Notes: generated by a model not told the origin, from the sequence alone. Shown: positions 9,510-18,665, counted from the first letter of the stretch. The stretch: DNA of 64,000 nt from Stutzerimonas stutzeri (GCA_019056435.1 CP077641.1:682001-746000), one strand, 5' to 3'. Program-made: numbers and translations.

Positions 9510-10274
9510 TCAGCCGGCGACGATCGCCTCCAGTTCCTTTGCCGCCAGGCGCAGACGGGGCACGAAAGCGAGCAGCGCCTCCATCGAACACCGGATCACC
9601 GGCGCATGCGTGAACAGGCAGGCGCTCAGCTCACCCCGCGCATCGCGCACCGGGACGGCGCAGGCAACCATGCCGTCGATGAATTCTTCGGAGTCGGTGG
9701 CCATGCCTTCGTCCCGAATACGCGCCAGATCGTCACGCAGGGCGCTGAGGTCGGTCAGCGTATTGCGCGCCATGCGCTGGATCGGCAGCCTCGGCAGGAT
9801 GCGTTGCAGCCGCTCATCCGGGAGCGAAGCCAGGTAGAGCTTGCCGCTGGCCGTGCACCAAAGCGGCGTGCGAGTGCCGACGGGCAAGTTGATCTGCAGT
9901 GGCCAGTTGGTCTGCACGCGGTCGAAATAGAGCATGTCCAGGCCGTCCGGTATGGACAGGCCGCACGTCTCGCCGATCTCGTCCGAAAGCTGCCGCAGGA
10001 TCGCCTGGCGCAACGCCTTGTGCTGCCCGCTGCGCAGGATATCCACCGCCGTCCTGTGCAGCCGGTCGCCAGGCAAGAGCCCGCCGCGCAAGCCAAACTG
10101 CAGGAAGCCCTCCTTCTCCAGCGTCTGCACCAGGCGATGGGCACTGGCCTTGGGGATATCCAGGTACTCCGCCAGCGCGCTGGGCGTCAGCGGCGCCTGA
10201 GCCGAGGCCACCGCCTCGATGATTTCGAGGACGCGGGTGATGGAGGAGCCTTTTTCGCGGGGGGTACTGCGCAT
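9510..10274 (-). CDS. IclR family transcriptional regulator
   Basis: 254 residues from the ATG at 10272-10274; longer readings upstream lack conservation. N-terminal winged helix-turn-helix (SSITRVLEIIEAVAS, LAEYLDIPKASAHRLVQTLE) at residues ~8-65 and a C-terminal IclR effector domain (TCGLSIPDGLDMLYFDRVQ, WCTASGKLYLASLPDERLQ, DSEEFIDGMVACAVPVRD). It lies 154 bp downstream of, and on the same strand as, the dehydrogenase pair 10429-13102, so it probably controls that set. The effector is unknown. Confidence 0.88.
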   Translation of the reverse strand: MRSTPREKGSSITRVLEIIEAVASAQAPLTPSALAEYLDIPKASAHRLVQTLEKEGFLQFGLRGGLLPGDRLHRTAVDILRSGQHKALRQAILRQLSDEIGETCGLSIPDGLDMLYFDRVQTNWPLQINLPVGTRTPLWCTASGKLYLASLPDERLQRILPRLPIQRMARNTLTDLSALRDDLARIRDEGMATDSEEFIDGMVACAVPVRDARGELSACLFTHAPVIRCSMEALLAFVPRLRLAAKELEAIVAG

Positions 10275-10334
10275 CACATGCCCTGTTGTCGAACGGAGGA
10301 GTTTTAGAGGACTGACGTACTGAACGTTCGAAGG

Positions 10335-10349
10335 CGCCAGCTGCTGGCG
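10335..10349. repeat. REP-like palindrome between iclR and mmsA
   Basis: CGCCAG-CTG-CTGGCG followed by ATCA resembles a single REP unit and could also act as a weak terminator after mmsA. Only one unit and no T-tract, so the call is tentative. Confidence 0.35.
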
Positions 10350-10428
10350 ATCACGGGAGCGCCCCGAGCGCCAGCACGCTGAAACGCCTACGACAAGTTG
10401 GGGGCGCCTGGCCGGCCGCACCTGGCCG

Positions 10429-11931
10429 TCACTTCATGGTCGGCATCGAGAAGTCCGCCCCGGCACGGATCCCGGTCGGCCAGCGCCGCGTCACCGTTTT
10501 CATGCGGGTGAAGAAGCGCACCCCGTCCGGGCCGTGCATGTTCAGCGGCCCGAAGATCGAGCGTTTCCAACCACCGAAGCAATAGAACGCCATGGGCACC
10601 GGGATGGGCACGTTGATGCCGACCATGCCCACCTTCACCTCTTCCTCGTACTGGCGTGCGGTGTCGCCGTCGCGGGTGAAGATGGAGGTGCCGTTGCCAT
10701 ACTCGTGTTCATTCACCAGCTTGAGGGCCGCGTCGAAGGAATCAACGCGCATGACAACCAGCACCGGCCCGAAGATTTCCTCTTTGTAGATGCGCATCTC
10801 CGGGGTCACCCGATCGAAGAGCGTCGGGCCGAGATAGAAGCCATTCTCGTACCCCTCGACCTTCAGCCCACGCCCGTCGCAGACCAGCTCCGGGCCCTCC
10901 TCGACACCCAGATCGATGTACCCGGCGACCTTCCTCTGATGCTCGCGCGTCACCAACGGGCCCATGTGCGGCTCGGGCTCGACGCCCGTACCCGGGCCGA
11001 CGCGCATCCGTCCGATCTCGTCCTTCAGCATGCCGACCAGCTTGTCGGCGACCGCCTCGCCCACGCACACCGCCACCGAGATCGCCATGCAGCGCTCCCC
11101 GGCCGAGCCGTAGGCAGCGCCCATCAACGAGCTGACCACCTGCTGCGGATCGGCATCGGGCATGACCACCATATGATTCTTCGCCCCGCCCAACGCCTGG
11201 CAGCGCTTGCCGTGTGCCGAAGCGGTCTTGTAGATGTACTCGGCGATGGGCGTCGAACCCACGAAGCTCACCGCCTGTACACGCTTGTCGGTCAGCAGTA
11301 CGTCCACCGCCTGCTTGTCGCCGTTGACGATGTTCAACACACCCGGCGGCAGCCCGGCCTCGGCCAGCAGCTCGCCAAGCAGCATGGTCGCACTGGGGTC
11401 CTTCTCCGACGGTTTGAGGACGAAGGTATTCCCGCAGGCAATGGCCACGGGCAACATCCACAACGGCACCATGGCCGGGAAGTTGAAGGGTGTGATCCCG
11501 ACACAGACGCCCAGCGGCTGCATCAGCGAGTTGGAGTCGATATCCCGGCCGACATTGGGCGAGAAGTCGCCCTTGAGCAGGTGTGGAATACCGCAGGCGA
11601 ACTCCACCACCTCCAGCCCACGCGTGACTTCGCCCTGCGCATCGGAGAACACCTTGCCGTGTTCCAGCGAGATCAGCCGGGCCAGGTCGTCGCGGCGCTC
11701 TTCGAGCAGTGCCTTGAAGCGGAACATGACGCGGGCGCGCACGAGAGGTGGCGTCTTCGCCCAACCGTCGAATGCTGCATGCGCGGCGGCGATGGCTTCG
11801 CGTGTTTCATTGGCCGAGGACAGCGAAACGTACAGACGCGGCTCGCCAGTGGCCGGGTTGTAGACGGTCGCGTGGCGGTCGGAGCGGCCCGGGACGGCTT
11901 CGTTGTTGATCAGGTTACCGAGGGTCTTCAT
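10429..11931 (-). CDS. mmsA: CoA-acylating methylmalonate-semialdehyde dehydrogenase (MmsA/IolA type)
   Basis: 500 residues of the aldehyde dehydrogenase superfamily. MmsA hallmarks: VCVGITPFNFPAMVPLWMLP, ALGGAKNHMVVMPDAD, catalytic cysteine in AGERCMAISVAV, and IYKEEIFGPVL. It oxidises methylmalonate or malonate semialdehyde with NAD+ and CoA to propionyl- or acetyl-CoA. It begins 4 bases after the upstream iron-alcohol dehydrogenase stop, so the two are co-transcribed. Paired with an alcohol dehydrogenase and IclR regulator instead of mmsB, it more likely serves 3-hydroxypropionate/1,3-propanediol or inositol-type degradation than valine degradation; that assignment is inference. Confidence 0.9.
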   Translation of the reverse strand: MKTLGNLINNEAVPGRSDRHATVYNPATGEPRLYVSLSSANETREAIAAAHAAFDGWAKTPPLVRARVMFRFKALLEERRDDLARLISLEHGKVFSDAQGEVTRGLEVVEFACGIPHLLKGDFSPNVGRDIDSNSLMQPLGVCVGITPFNFPAMVPLWMLPVAIACGNTFVLKPSEKDPSATMLLGELLAEAGLPPGVLNIVNGDKQAVDVLLTDKRVQAVSFVGSTPIAEYIYKTASAHGKRCQALGGAKNHMVVMPDADPQQVVSSLMGAAYGSAGERCMAISVAVCVGEAVADKLVGMLKDEIGRMRVGPGTGVEPEPHMGPLVTREHQRKVAGYIDLGVEEGPELVCDGRGLKVEGYENGFYLGPTLFDRVTPEMRIYKEEIFGPVLVVMRVDSFDAALKLVNEHEYGNGTSIFTRDGDTARQYEEEVKVGMVGINVPIPVPMAFYCFGGWKRSIFGPLNMHGPDGVRFFTRMKTVTRRWPTGIRAGADFSMPTMK

Positions 11932-11935
11932 GGCG

Positions 11936-13102
11936 TCACTCCTGATTCCAGACAGTTTCGTAGAGGTCGATGATTTCCGCCTCGGTCGGCACGCGCGGAT
12001 TGTTGCCGGGTGACCCGGAGGCCAGCGCCTGCCTCGCCATGGTCTCGCGCAGTTCGAAGAAGCGCTCGCGGGCGATGCCGAACTCGGCCGGGCTCGGCAC
12101 CTTGAGCTCCCGGTTCAGCGCGCGCAGCTCATCGAGCAACTTGGCGTTCGCGGTATCGATGTCGTCGGTCTGCGCCGCGACGCCCATGGCACGGGCGCAA
12201 TCGGCGTAACGCGCCGGCGCCGCCGGTATCGAGAAGGCCGTGATCGCGGGCAACAACATGGCGTTCGAGAGTCCGTGCGGCACGTGGAAGAACGCGCCGA
12301 TCGGCCGGCTCATGCCATGCACCAGCGCCACCGAGGCGTTGGAAAAAGCGATACCGGCCAGGGTCGCACCGAGCATCATCGCCTCGCGGGCGGAGCGATT
12401 ACCGGGTTCGTGGTAGGCCGCGCGCAGGTTTGGCGCCAACAGGCGCATGGCCTCGAGCGCCTGGGCATCGCTGTAGAGGCTGGCCTTGCGGCTGACGTAG
12501 GCTTCGATGGCATGGGTCAGCGCGTCGATGCCGGTGTCGGCGGTGACACGCGGCGGCAGCGACAGGGTCAGCTCGTAGTCGATCAAGGCGGCGACGGGCA
12601 TGAAGCCAAGGCCCGCACAGAGCATTTTCTCGTCGCTGGTTTCGTCGGTGATGATGGTGAAGCGCGTCGCCTCCGAGCCGGTGCCGGCGGTGGTGGGAAT
12701 GGCGATCAGTGGCAGCCCGGCCTCGCTGACGTCGCGTGGAAAACGGTAGTCGCGCATCTCGCCGCCGAACTTGCCAAGGATGCCGATGGCCTTGGCCGAG
12801 TCGATCGGGCTGCCGCCACCGAGGGCGATGATCGAATCGTAATCGCCTTGGCGGACCATCTCGACGCCGGCCCGAATCGAGGCGGCGGTCGGTTCTGGCA
12901 AGGTGTCGGCGAAGCAGTCGCTGGGGATGTCGGCTTTTGCCAGGGTCTCGCTGATACGCGCCACGTAGCCGAGTTCGACCATCATCCGGTCGGTGACGAT
13001 CAGAGGGCGTTTACAGCCCAGGTTATGCAGCACGGAGACGATCTGCTGGCTGGCGCCGGCGCCGATTTCCATCAGGCGCGGCAGGACGATGCGATGGCTC
13101 AT
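11936..13102 (-). CDS. Iron-containing (group III) alcohol dehydrogenase
   Basis: 388 residues. NAD-binding GGGSPIDSAKAIGIL and IPTTAGTGSEAT in the N-terminal half; metal-binding residues sit in DTGIDALTHAIEAYVS, VHGMSRPIGAFFHVPHG and the following helices, the family pattern of one Asp and three His. Such enzymes interconvert primary alcohols and aldehydes. First gene of a two-gene operon with mmsA, suggesting that it makes the semialdehyde that MmsA consumes. The true alcohol substrate (for example 3-hydroxypropionate) cannot be read from sequence. Confidence 0.88.
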   Translation of the reverse strand: MSHRIVLPRLMEIGAGASQQIVSVLHNLGCKRPLIVTDRMMVELGYVARISETLAKADIPSDCFADTLPEPTAASIRAGVEMVRQGDYDSIIALGGGSPIDSAKAIGILGKFGGEMRDYRFPRDVSEAGLPLIAIPTTAGTGSEATRFTIITDETSDEKMLCAGLGFMPVAALIDYELTLSLPPRVTADTGIDALTHAIEAYVSRKASLYSDAQALEAMRLLAPNLRAAYHEPGNRSAREAMMLGATLAGIAFSNASVALVHGMSRPIGAFFHVPHGLSNAMLLPAITAFSIPAAPARYADCARAMGVAAQTDDIDTANAKLLDELRALNRELKVPSPAEFGIARERFFELRETMARQALASGSPGNNPRVPTEAEIIDLYETVWNQE

Positions 13103-13120
13103 GGTGTTCTCCGGTGGACA

Positions 13121-13135
13121 TTCGCGCCGCGCGAA
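13121..13135. promoter_or_regulatory. Palindrome upstream of the alcohol dehydrogenase operon
   Basis: TTCGCGC-C-GCGCGAA has perfect 7-bp arms and lies 19-33 bases before the dehydrogenase start. Size, symmetry and position suit an operator for the IclR regulator encoded downstream. The 13103-13351 region otherwise shows nothing recognisable. Confidence 0.4.
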
Positions 13136-13351
13136 CGGTGCGCAGGTCTCGTTTGTCGTGATCCTGATGACTCGTATCGATCAGCTTCGAGACTAGAAAC
13201 AACACCCCTACACGTCAACCTAAAACGAGACGTTTATTCTCAATATCGCTCAAGGGTATAGATGAATGCAGACTGTAGAACCGTCCGAAGCGCGGCTCGC
13301 CTCCCTCCGCAGGAAGGCAGCGCAGCGTGCCAGCGGGACCGCACCTGGCCA

Positions 13352-13939
13352 CTAGCGGCGGGCATCGCGCCATCGCCGCAGGAGCGTGTCGCCTTCCATT
13401 TGCAGGCGTTGGCGTGACCGTCCGGCTTGCTCCCACGCAGCCTCATCAAGGCTCGCCCGGTCAGCATCGACATTGATCAAGGCGGCGCTGAGGGCGGCGT
13501 GGATGAGCACCGCACCGGCCTGTATGTCGCTCTGGACGTTCGCGGCTGCGCAAGGCCATGCCTCGGCGGCCACTTCGAGGGCTTCCAGGCAGCAGTGTGC
13601 CAAGGCCAGGGGCACGGCACAGGCCTGACGCGCGGCGGCGTGCTTGTCACCGAGGTCGCCGTCGCGGGCAGCATTCAGGTAATCGTCGAAGGCCTGCATG
13701 TCGTCGCCGGCGAAGCTGCCCGGACGGCCCAATAGCGCTTCGGCGGCGTGCAACAGCCGCAGACGAGCCGGGTCGGAACCGTGCGCTTCACTGATACGCA
13801 GCCCTTTCACCACCAGCGCAAGGCCGATATCTGCCGTGACGGCAGCGGCGGCGCCACAACCGGGGGTGGGCTTGCCAGCCGCCGTCGCAGCCCGGAAATC
13901 CGCCAACGGCAGCTCCCAGACGCCTTCTTTTCTTGGCAT
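13352..13939 (-). CDS. Cyclodeaminase/cyclohydrolase family protein (FTCD C-terminal domain type)
   Basis: 195 residues, all helical, matching the C-terminal domain of formiminotransferase-cyclodeaminase: PLADFRAATAAGKPTPGCGAAAAVTA at the N-terminus, then a Lys/Asp-containing helical bundle. Stand-alone members act as formimino-THF cyclodeaminase or methenyl-THF cyclohydrolase. No formiminotransferase or histidine-utilisation genes are nearby. It lies 72 bp after the HlyD-type adaptor on the same strand and may be the last gene of that unit. The one-carbon role is a family inference. Confidence 0.75.
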   Translation of the reverse strand: MPRKEGVWELPLADFRAATAAGKPTPGCGAAAAVTADIGLALVVKGLRISEAHGSDPARLRLLHAAEALLGRPGSFAGDDMQAFDDYLNAARDGDLGDKHAAARQACAVPLALAHCCLEALEVAAEAWPCAAANVQSDIQAGAVLIHAALSAALINVDADRASLDEAAWEQAGRSRQRLQMEGDTLLRRWRDARR

Positions 13940-14011
13940 GTTCAGCCTCCGGTGCCATTGATCTGCATGAAGCCTTCAGACCTGGATGGCCCCGGGAGAG
14001 TTGCCGGGGGC

Positions 14012-15025
14012 TCAGTGGGCCACGTTCAGCAACGTCGGTATGACTGACATGCCGACCCGCAGTTGCGCCAGCTCCGGCTGGTCGGGCTCGAAGACGATCT
14101 TTACCGGCACGCGCTGCACCACCTTGGTGAAGTTGCCAGTGGCGTTGTCCGGAACGATGGCGGAGAAGGTGACACCCGTCGCTGGCGCCAGGCTCTGCAC
14201 ATGGCCGCGCAAGGCCACATCCGGCAGCGCATCGACGCGCAGCATGACCGACTGCCCGGCCTGGATGCCGGCGACCTCGGTCTCGCGGAAGTTAGCCGTC
14301 ACGTACAGATCGGCCAGCGGAACGAGTGCCAGCAGGTTGTTGCCAGGTGCGACGTAGGCACCCGGGGTAACGGAACGCGCCCCGACCGTGCCATCGAAGG
14401 GCGCACGAATGTCGGTGTAGGACAGTTGCAGGGCGGCCTGGTCACGCACCGCCTCTGCCCGGGCCAGGGCGGCCTTGGCCTGGCTGATCTGGGCATCAAT
14501 CACGGCCGTTTCCTTGCTGGCAGCTGCCTGCGCCGCCCGGTCGCGATCCCGCACGGCGAGCCATTGCTGCAGCTCGGCGCTGGCCTTCTCCTGCTCTTCA
14601 CGGGGCACGGCGCCAAGCTTGGACAGCGCCTGATAACGCGCGGCGCTGGCCTGCGCGAACCCGAGCGAGGCCGTGTCGGCGCGTAGGGTGGCCGCGGCCT
14701 GTTCGATGAGGGCGTCCTGCCGGCTCAGTGTCGCCTGCAGGTTCTCGATGGCCGCGCGCGCCGCGGTGACATCCGCCTCCGCCAGCGTTACGGCGATGCG
14801 GTAGTCGCGGTCGTCGAGGCGCACCAGCGGCTGCCCGGCCTTGACGGTCTGGTTGTCCTGCACGAGCACCTCGGCCACGTGCCCGGCGATCTTGGGCGCG
14901 ATCCAGGTGGCATCGGCACGCACATAGGCATCATGGGTACTGGGATCGGACGGGCCGGTGGCCGCGTAAAGGCCGCCAACGAGCAGGACGGCAGCGGCGG
15001 GAAGCAGCAAGAGTTTCGCGTTCAT
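14012..15025 (-). CDS. HlyD family periplasmic adaptor of an efflux pump (EmrA-like)
   Basis: 337 residues. One N-terminal membrane anchor (LLLLPAAAVLLVGGLYAA), then a lipoyl half-motif (THDAYVRADATWIAPKIAGH), a ~110-residue coiled-coil hairpin and the second half-motif LSYTDIRAPFDGTVGARSV, followed by the beta-barrel domain. Membrane-fusion protein that connects the DHA2 pump to an outer-membrane channel. It starts 6 bases after the pump stop codon. The order pump-then-adaptor is the reverse of emrAB. No TolC partner is in the window. Confidence 0.88.
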   Translation of the reverse strand: MNAKLLLLPAAAVLLVGGLYAATGPSDPSTHDAYVRADATWIAPKIAGHVAEVLVQDNQTVKAGQPLVRLDDRDYRIAVTLAEADVTAARAAIENLQATLSRQDALIEQAAATLRADTASLGFAQASAARYQALSKLGAVPREEQEKASAELQQWLAVRDRDRAAQAAASKETAVIDAQISQAKAALARAEAVRDQAALQLSYTDIRAPFDGTVGARSVTPGAYVAPGNNLLALVPLADLYVTANFRETEVAGIQAGQSVMLRVDALPDVALRGHVQSLAPATGVTFSAIVPDNATGNFTKVVQRVPVKIVFEPDQPELAQLRVGMSVIPTLLNVAH

Positions 15026-15031
15026 ATTGAC

Positions 15032-16591
15032 TCAATGTGGGGCGGTAACTTTTGGGGGTGGCGGCGGGTATGCCCGGGTCGGCAGGAACAGCAGCAAGAG
15101 GAACATCACGGCCAGCACGGCGATGACCGCCAGGTAGGCGTCCGCCATCGCGAGCACATGCGCCTGATCGCTTACCCGGCCGGCGAGATCAGCCAGGGTT
15201 CCAGCCCCCGGGTGATGGCCGCGCGCGGCCAGGTGGTCGAGCAAGACGAACGAATGGAACTGCTCCCGGTGACTGAGCAGGGCATCCATCAGGGCCACCC
15301 CGACGACAGTGCACACACCCCTAATGCCATTGACCATGGCGGAGGCGAACGGCCCCTCCATGGGGTGGACCACGCCGGTCGAAATCATCAGAAGCGGCAC
15401 CACGACCATCGGCTGTCCCACCGCCTGGAAGGTCTGGATGAGGTAGAAATTCTCCATCGCCCATGCGGACGTCAGCTGGCTCCCCGCCAGGCAGGCCATC
15501 GACAACAGCAGCAACCCGAGCCCGGCAACCCAACGCGCATCCACCCCTCGGCGATTGATCAGCGTGGCCACCAGCGGCGCCAGCAGCAGTTGCGCCAGCG
15601 CGTGGCCCAACGCCAGCGGCGCGACCTGCAGCGGACGAAAGCCGTGGACCTGGCTCATGTACAGAAGCGGCAGATTGCCGATGGTCACCACGAGCATCAT
15701 CAGCGCCAGCGTTGAAACGCCGTAGGCGAAGTTGCGCCGGGCGAGCAGCTGAAGCTTGATCAGCGGTTGCGGGTGGGACCATTCGTGCAACAGGAACAGC
15801 GGTAGCAGCACGCCGGCGCCGACGAGCAGCGCCCGGATCAGCGGCGAGTGCAGCCAATCGAGCCGTTCTCCCTGCTCCAGCGCGAGCACCAGACAGACGA
15901 TGCCGACGCAACCCAGCAGCGCGCCCTGCCAGTCCGCGCCCTTGAAACGCTCCAGCCGCAGCGGGTCTTGCGGCAGGCCATACGCGATCAGTGCAGCGCC
16001 CATCAGGCAAGGCGGAACGATCTGCCAGAACACCCATTGCCAGCCGACACCCTCCGTCCAAAGCGCCGACAACGGCAACGCGAGGTTCGGTCCGAAGGTG
16101 GCCGTCAGCGCATAGGCGCCCAACCCGTAGATCTTGGCGTGCCAAGGCAGAAAGCGCAGCGCGGCGGTCATTAGGAGGGGCGGCAGCGAACCGGCGGCCA
16201 ATCCTTGCAGGATGCGCAGCAGCATCAGGCTGTCGGCCGTCGGCGCCAACGGGCATAGCACGCCCAGGCCGGCGAAAATCAGGGTCATGGTGATGCCAAA
16301 GCGGCGCAACGAGAAGGTCACCGCGAGCCAGGGGGCGACAAACATCGCCGCGACCTCGGCGGCCGCGTAGCAGGCGGTGAACCAGGTGCCGGCGTCATAG
16401 CCGATGCCGAACGCGCCTCGCAGATCCGCCAGCGCAATGGAGGTGATCCGGCTGTTGATGCCTGCGGTGAGCGTGGCCAGCAGCACCCCGACCAACCCCA
16501 GCGCCAGCCGAAACGTGAAGGGCAAAGGCACCGGCGGACCAGCAACCACCGGTGCCGCCTCGCCATGGGCTCGAATTACGGAAGTGTTCAT
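15032..16591 (-). CDS. DHA2 family (14-TM) MFS drug efflux transporter, EmrB-like
   Basis: 519 residues from the ATG at 16589-16591; the frame is open far upstream but runs into the divergent regulator. Fourteen membrane segments; the first repeat includes AGINSRITSIALADLRGAFG and GYDAGTWFTACYAAAEVAAMFVAPWLA, features of EmrB relatives. Proton-driven export of hydrophobic compounds through a tripartite complex with the adjacent HlyD protein. No Shine-Dalgarno precedes the ATG; instead two palindromes occupy the leader. Divergent from an IclR regulator that probably represses it. Confidence 0.87.
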   Translation of the reverse strand: MNTSVIRAHGEAAPVVAGPPVPLPFTFRLALGLVGVLLATLTAGINSRITSIALADLRGAFGIGYDAGTWFTACYAAAEVAAMFVAPWLAVTFSLRRFGITMTLIFAGLGVLCPLAPTADSLMLLRILQGLAAGSLPPLLMTAALRFLPWHAKIYGLGAYALTATFGPNLALPLSALWTEGVGWQWVFWQIVPPCLMGAALIAYGLPQDPLRLERFKGADWQGALLGCVGIVCLVLALEQGERLDWLHSPLIRALLVGAGVLLPLFLLHEWSHPQPLIKLQLLARRNFAYGVSTLALMMLVVTIGNLPLLYMSQVHGFRPLQVAPLALGHALAQLLLAPLVATLINRRGVDARWVAGLGLLLLSMACLAGSQLTSAWAMENFYLIQTFQAVGQPMVVVPLLMISTGVVHPMEGPFASAMVNGIRGVCTVVGVALMDALLSHREQFHSFVLLDHLAARGHHPGAGTLADLAGRVSDQAHVLAMADAYLAVIAVLAVMFLLLLFLPTRAYPPPPPKVTAPH

Positions 16592-16673
16592 GGTAAGCGT
16601 TACCCACGGCAGGCCGTGGGTCAGGACTGTCATCAGGTTTAAAAACCGGTACAGTGTACCGCCTAACGGTACA
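16592..16673. promoter_or_regulatory. Divergent promoter/operator region between the MFS pump and its IclR regulator
   Basis: Three dyads are packed into 82 bases: GGTAAGCGTTACC (16592-16604), CCCACGGC-AG-GCCGTGGG (16603-16620, perfect 8-bp arms) and GGTACA-G-TGTACC (16648-16660, perfect 6-bp arms). A further half-site, CGGTACA, is at 16667-16673. The last dyad plus half-site next to the regulator start is the best IclR operator candidate. The two dyads abutting the pump ATG could also mask translation initiation. Confidence 0.5.
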
Positions 16674-16679
16674 AACACA

Positions 16680-17462
16680 ATGCAGGCGAACCCATTGAAT
16701 TCCACTTCGACGAACAACCAGAACGATACGGGCCGCGGCGCCATGCAGGTCATCGCCCGCGCCGCCGCGGTATTGCGTGCGCTGGAGGGGCAGAAAGACG
16801 GGTTGAGCCTCGGGGCCATCGCCAAGGCGATCGACCTGCCCCGCTCCACCGTGCAGCGCCTGGTCGGCGCGCTGGAAGTCGAGGGCATGCTCGAAGCCGG
16901 GCCTGGGGGCGTGCGGCTGGGCCCGGCCATCCTGCGGCTGGCCTCGGGCGTCAACAGTGATCTGGTGACGCTGGCTCGGCCGCATCTGCAACGGCTGGCA
17001 GAAGCGTGCGACGAGACCGTCTGTCTCATCCAGGCCAAGGGCACGACGCTGGGCATTGTCCATGCCGTGATCTCGAACCAGGAGTTACGCGTCGCGCCGC
17101 TACCGGATCACCTGCTGCAGATGCACGCCACCAGCGCGGGCAAAGCCCTGCTCGCCGGCCTGCCGGATGAAACCATCGACAACCTGCTGCCCGACCCCCT
17201 GCCCCGGCTGACGGCCCACACCCTCAGCAGCCGTGCGGCCTTGCATCGCGAACTGGCCAAGGTTCGCGAGGAGGGCTTCGCCTATGACTGGCAGGAACAC
17301 GTCCAGGGCGTGTGCGCCATCGGCACCGCCCTCTATGCAGGCGGCGCGGCTTATTCGGTGTGCATCCTCGCGCCAACCTTCCGCTTCGAGCCCGCGCTGG
17401 AGCGATTGCGCGAGGCGCTGCTCGAGTGCAGACAAGCGATCGAGCGAAGCTGCGGGTTGTAG
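16680..17462 (+). CDS. IclR family transcriptional regulator of the divergent efflux operon
   Basis: 260 residues from the ATG at 16680. Winged helix-turn-helix at ~22-85 (AMQVIARAAAVLRALEG, LGAIAKAIDLPRSTVQRLVGALE) and an IclR effector domain (ETVCLIQAKGTTLGIVHAV, MHATSAGKALLAGLPDETI, YDWQEHVQGVCAIGTALY). Divergent position and shared palindromic region indicate local control of the EmrAB-like pair, probably induced by an exported aromatic or similar acid (inference). Confidence 0.88.
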   Translation: MQANPLNSTSTNNQNDTGRGAMQVIARAAAVLRALEGQKDGLSLGAIAKAIDLPRSTVQRLVGALEVEGMLEAGPGGVRLGPAILRLASGVNSDLVTLARPHLQRLAEACDETVCLIQAKGTTLGIVHAVISNQELRVAPLPDHLLQMHATSAGKALLAGLPDETIDNLLPDPLPRLTAHTLSSRAALHRELAKVREEGFAYDWQEHVQGVCAIGTALYAGGAAYSVCILAPTFRFEPALERLREALLECRQAIERSCGL

Positions 17463-17482
17463 CGATCCGCCGAGCGCACTGC

Positions 17483-18496
17483 TCAGGCGCCAGCGGCCGG
17501 CCCTTTCCACGCCAGCAGCACGTCGAGCATACGGTTGGAAAAGGCCCACTCGTTGTCGTACCAGGCCAGCACTTTCACCAGTTCGCCCTGCACCCGCGTG
17601 TGGCTGAGGTCGGCCACGCAGGAGGGCGCGTAGCCGATGAAATCGCGCGAAACCAGCGGCTGCTCATTGCACTCCATCACCCCCGGGTCCAGACGTTGCG
17701 CACCTTCGCGCAGGATCTGGTTCACCGCCGCCGCGTCTGCGGGTGGGCGCTCGGCCGTGAACGTCAGGTCGACCAGCGATACATTCGGCGTTGGCACCCG
17801 CACCGCCAGGCCATCGAGGCGCCCCGCCAGTTCCGGCAGCACCAGACCGATGGCCTTGGCCGCCCCGGTGGTCGAGGGGATCATCGACTCCGCCGCCGCG
17901 CGGGCGCGGTAAAGGTCCTTGTGCGCCTTGTCCAGCAGGCTCTGGTCATTGGTGTAGGAATGCACCGTGTTGAGCAGTCCCTGACGAATGCCGACCGCGT
18001 CATGGAGCACCTTGGCCAGCGGCGCCAGGCAATTGGTGGTGCAGGAGGCATTGGAAATGACCTTCTGCTCGCCCAGCAGCTGGTGATTGACGCCGTAGAC
18101 GACGGTCAGGTCTGCGCCATCCAACGGGTGCGAGGCGAATACCCGGCCGGCACCGGCCTGCAGATGCTGCTCGATCATGTCGCGCTTCTTGAATTTACCG
18201 GTGCACTCCAGCACCACGTCCACCCCCAGCGCCTTCCACGGCAACTGGGTGGCATCGCGCTCGGCCAGCAGGCGAATCGACTGGCCGCGCACGCGCATCG
18301 TCTCGCCGTCCAGCTCAATGGGCTCCTGAAAGCGGCCGAATGTCGTGTCGAAGCGCGTCAGATGGACCATCGCCGCCTGCTCGCTGAGGTCGTTGATGGC
18401 GACGATCTGGATCTGGCTCTCGAGGTTCCGCTCGAACAGGGCACGCAGTACAGCTCGGCCGATACGGCCATAGCCATTGATGGCAATACGCAACAT
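17483..18496 (-). CDS. Type I glyceraldehyde-3-phosphate dehydrogenase
   Basis: 337 residues from the ATG at 18494-18496 (MLRIAINGYGRIGRAVLRAL). The catalytic cysteine lies in SNASCTTNCLAPLAKVL and the C-terminal AWYDNEWAFSNRML is intact. Residues typical of the Pseudomonas erythrose-4-phosphate dehydrogenase Epd are only partly present, so I favour a GAPDH paralogue. It oxidises glyceraldehyde-3-phosphate with NAD(P)+. Convergent with the IclR gene and divergent from the alpha-glucosidase. It is outside any glycolytic operon. Confidence 0.87.
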   Translation of the reverse strand: MLRIAINGYGRIGRAVLRALFERNLESQIQIVAINDLSEQAAMVHLTRFDTTFGRFQEPIELDGETMRVRGQSIRLLAERDATQLPWKALGVDVVLECTGKFKKRDMIEQHLQAGAGRVFASHPLDGADLTVVYGVNHQLLGEQKVISNASCTTNCLAPLAKVLHDAVGIRQGLLNTVHSYTNDQSLLDKAHKDLYRARAAAESMIPSTTGAAKAIGLVLPELAGRLDGLAVRVPTPNVSLVDLTFTAERPPADAAAVNQILREGAQRLDPGVMECNEQPLVSRDFIGYAPSCVADLSHTRVQGELVKVLAWYDNEWAFSNRMLDVLLAWKGPAAGA

Positions 18497-18665
18497 GGCG
18501 GTCTCCTGGTGAGGTTGAGGCTGGTGCAAGGTTAGGTGGAGTATCCGGGGTCGCGTTCAGTACCACCCGACGGAGATCAATGAACGGGCGAAACCCGCAC
18601 ACCGCTCGTCAGTCGTAACCTCACAGACCCTCTACCCCGGCCCTGCGAATCGCAAGGGGATGCGC

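Noticed and set aside
17483..18496. Erythrose-4-phosphate dehydrogenase (epd)
   Set aside because: The active-site stretch SNASCTTNCLAP and the following residues follow GAPDH more closely than Epd, and no pgk/fba neighbours are present.
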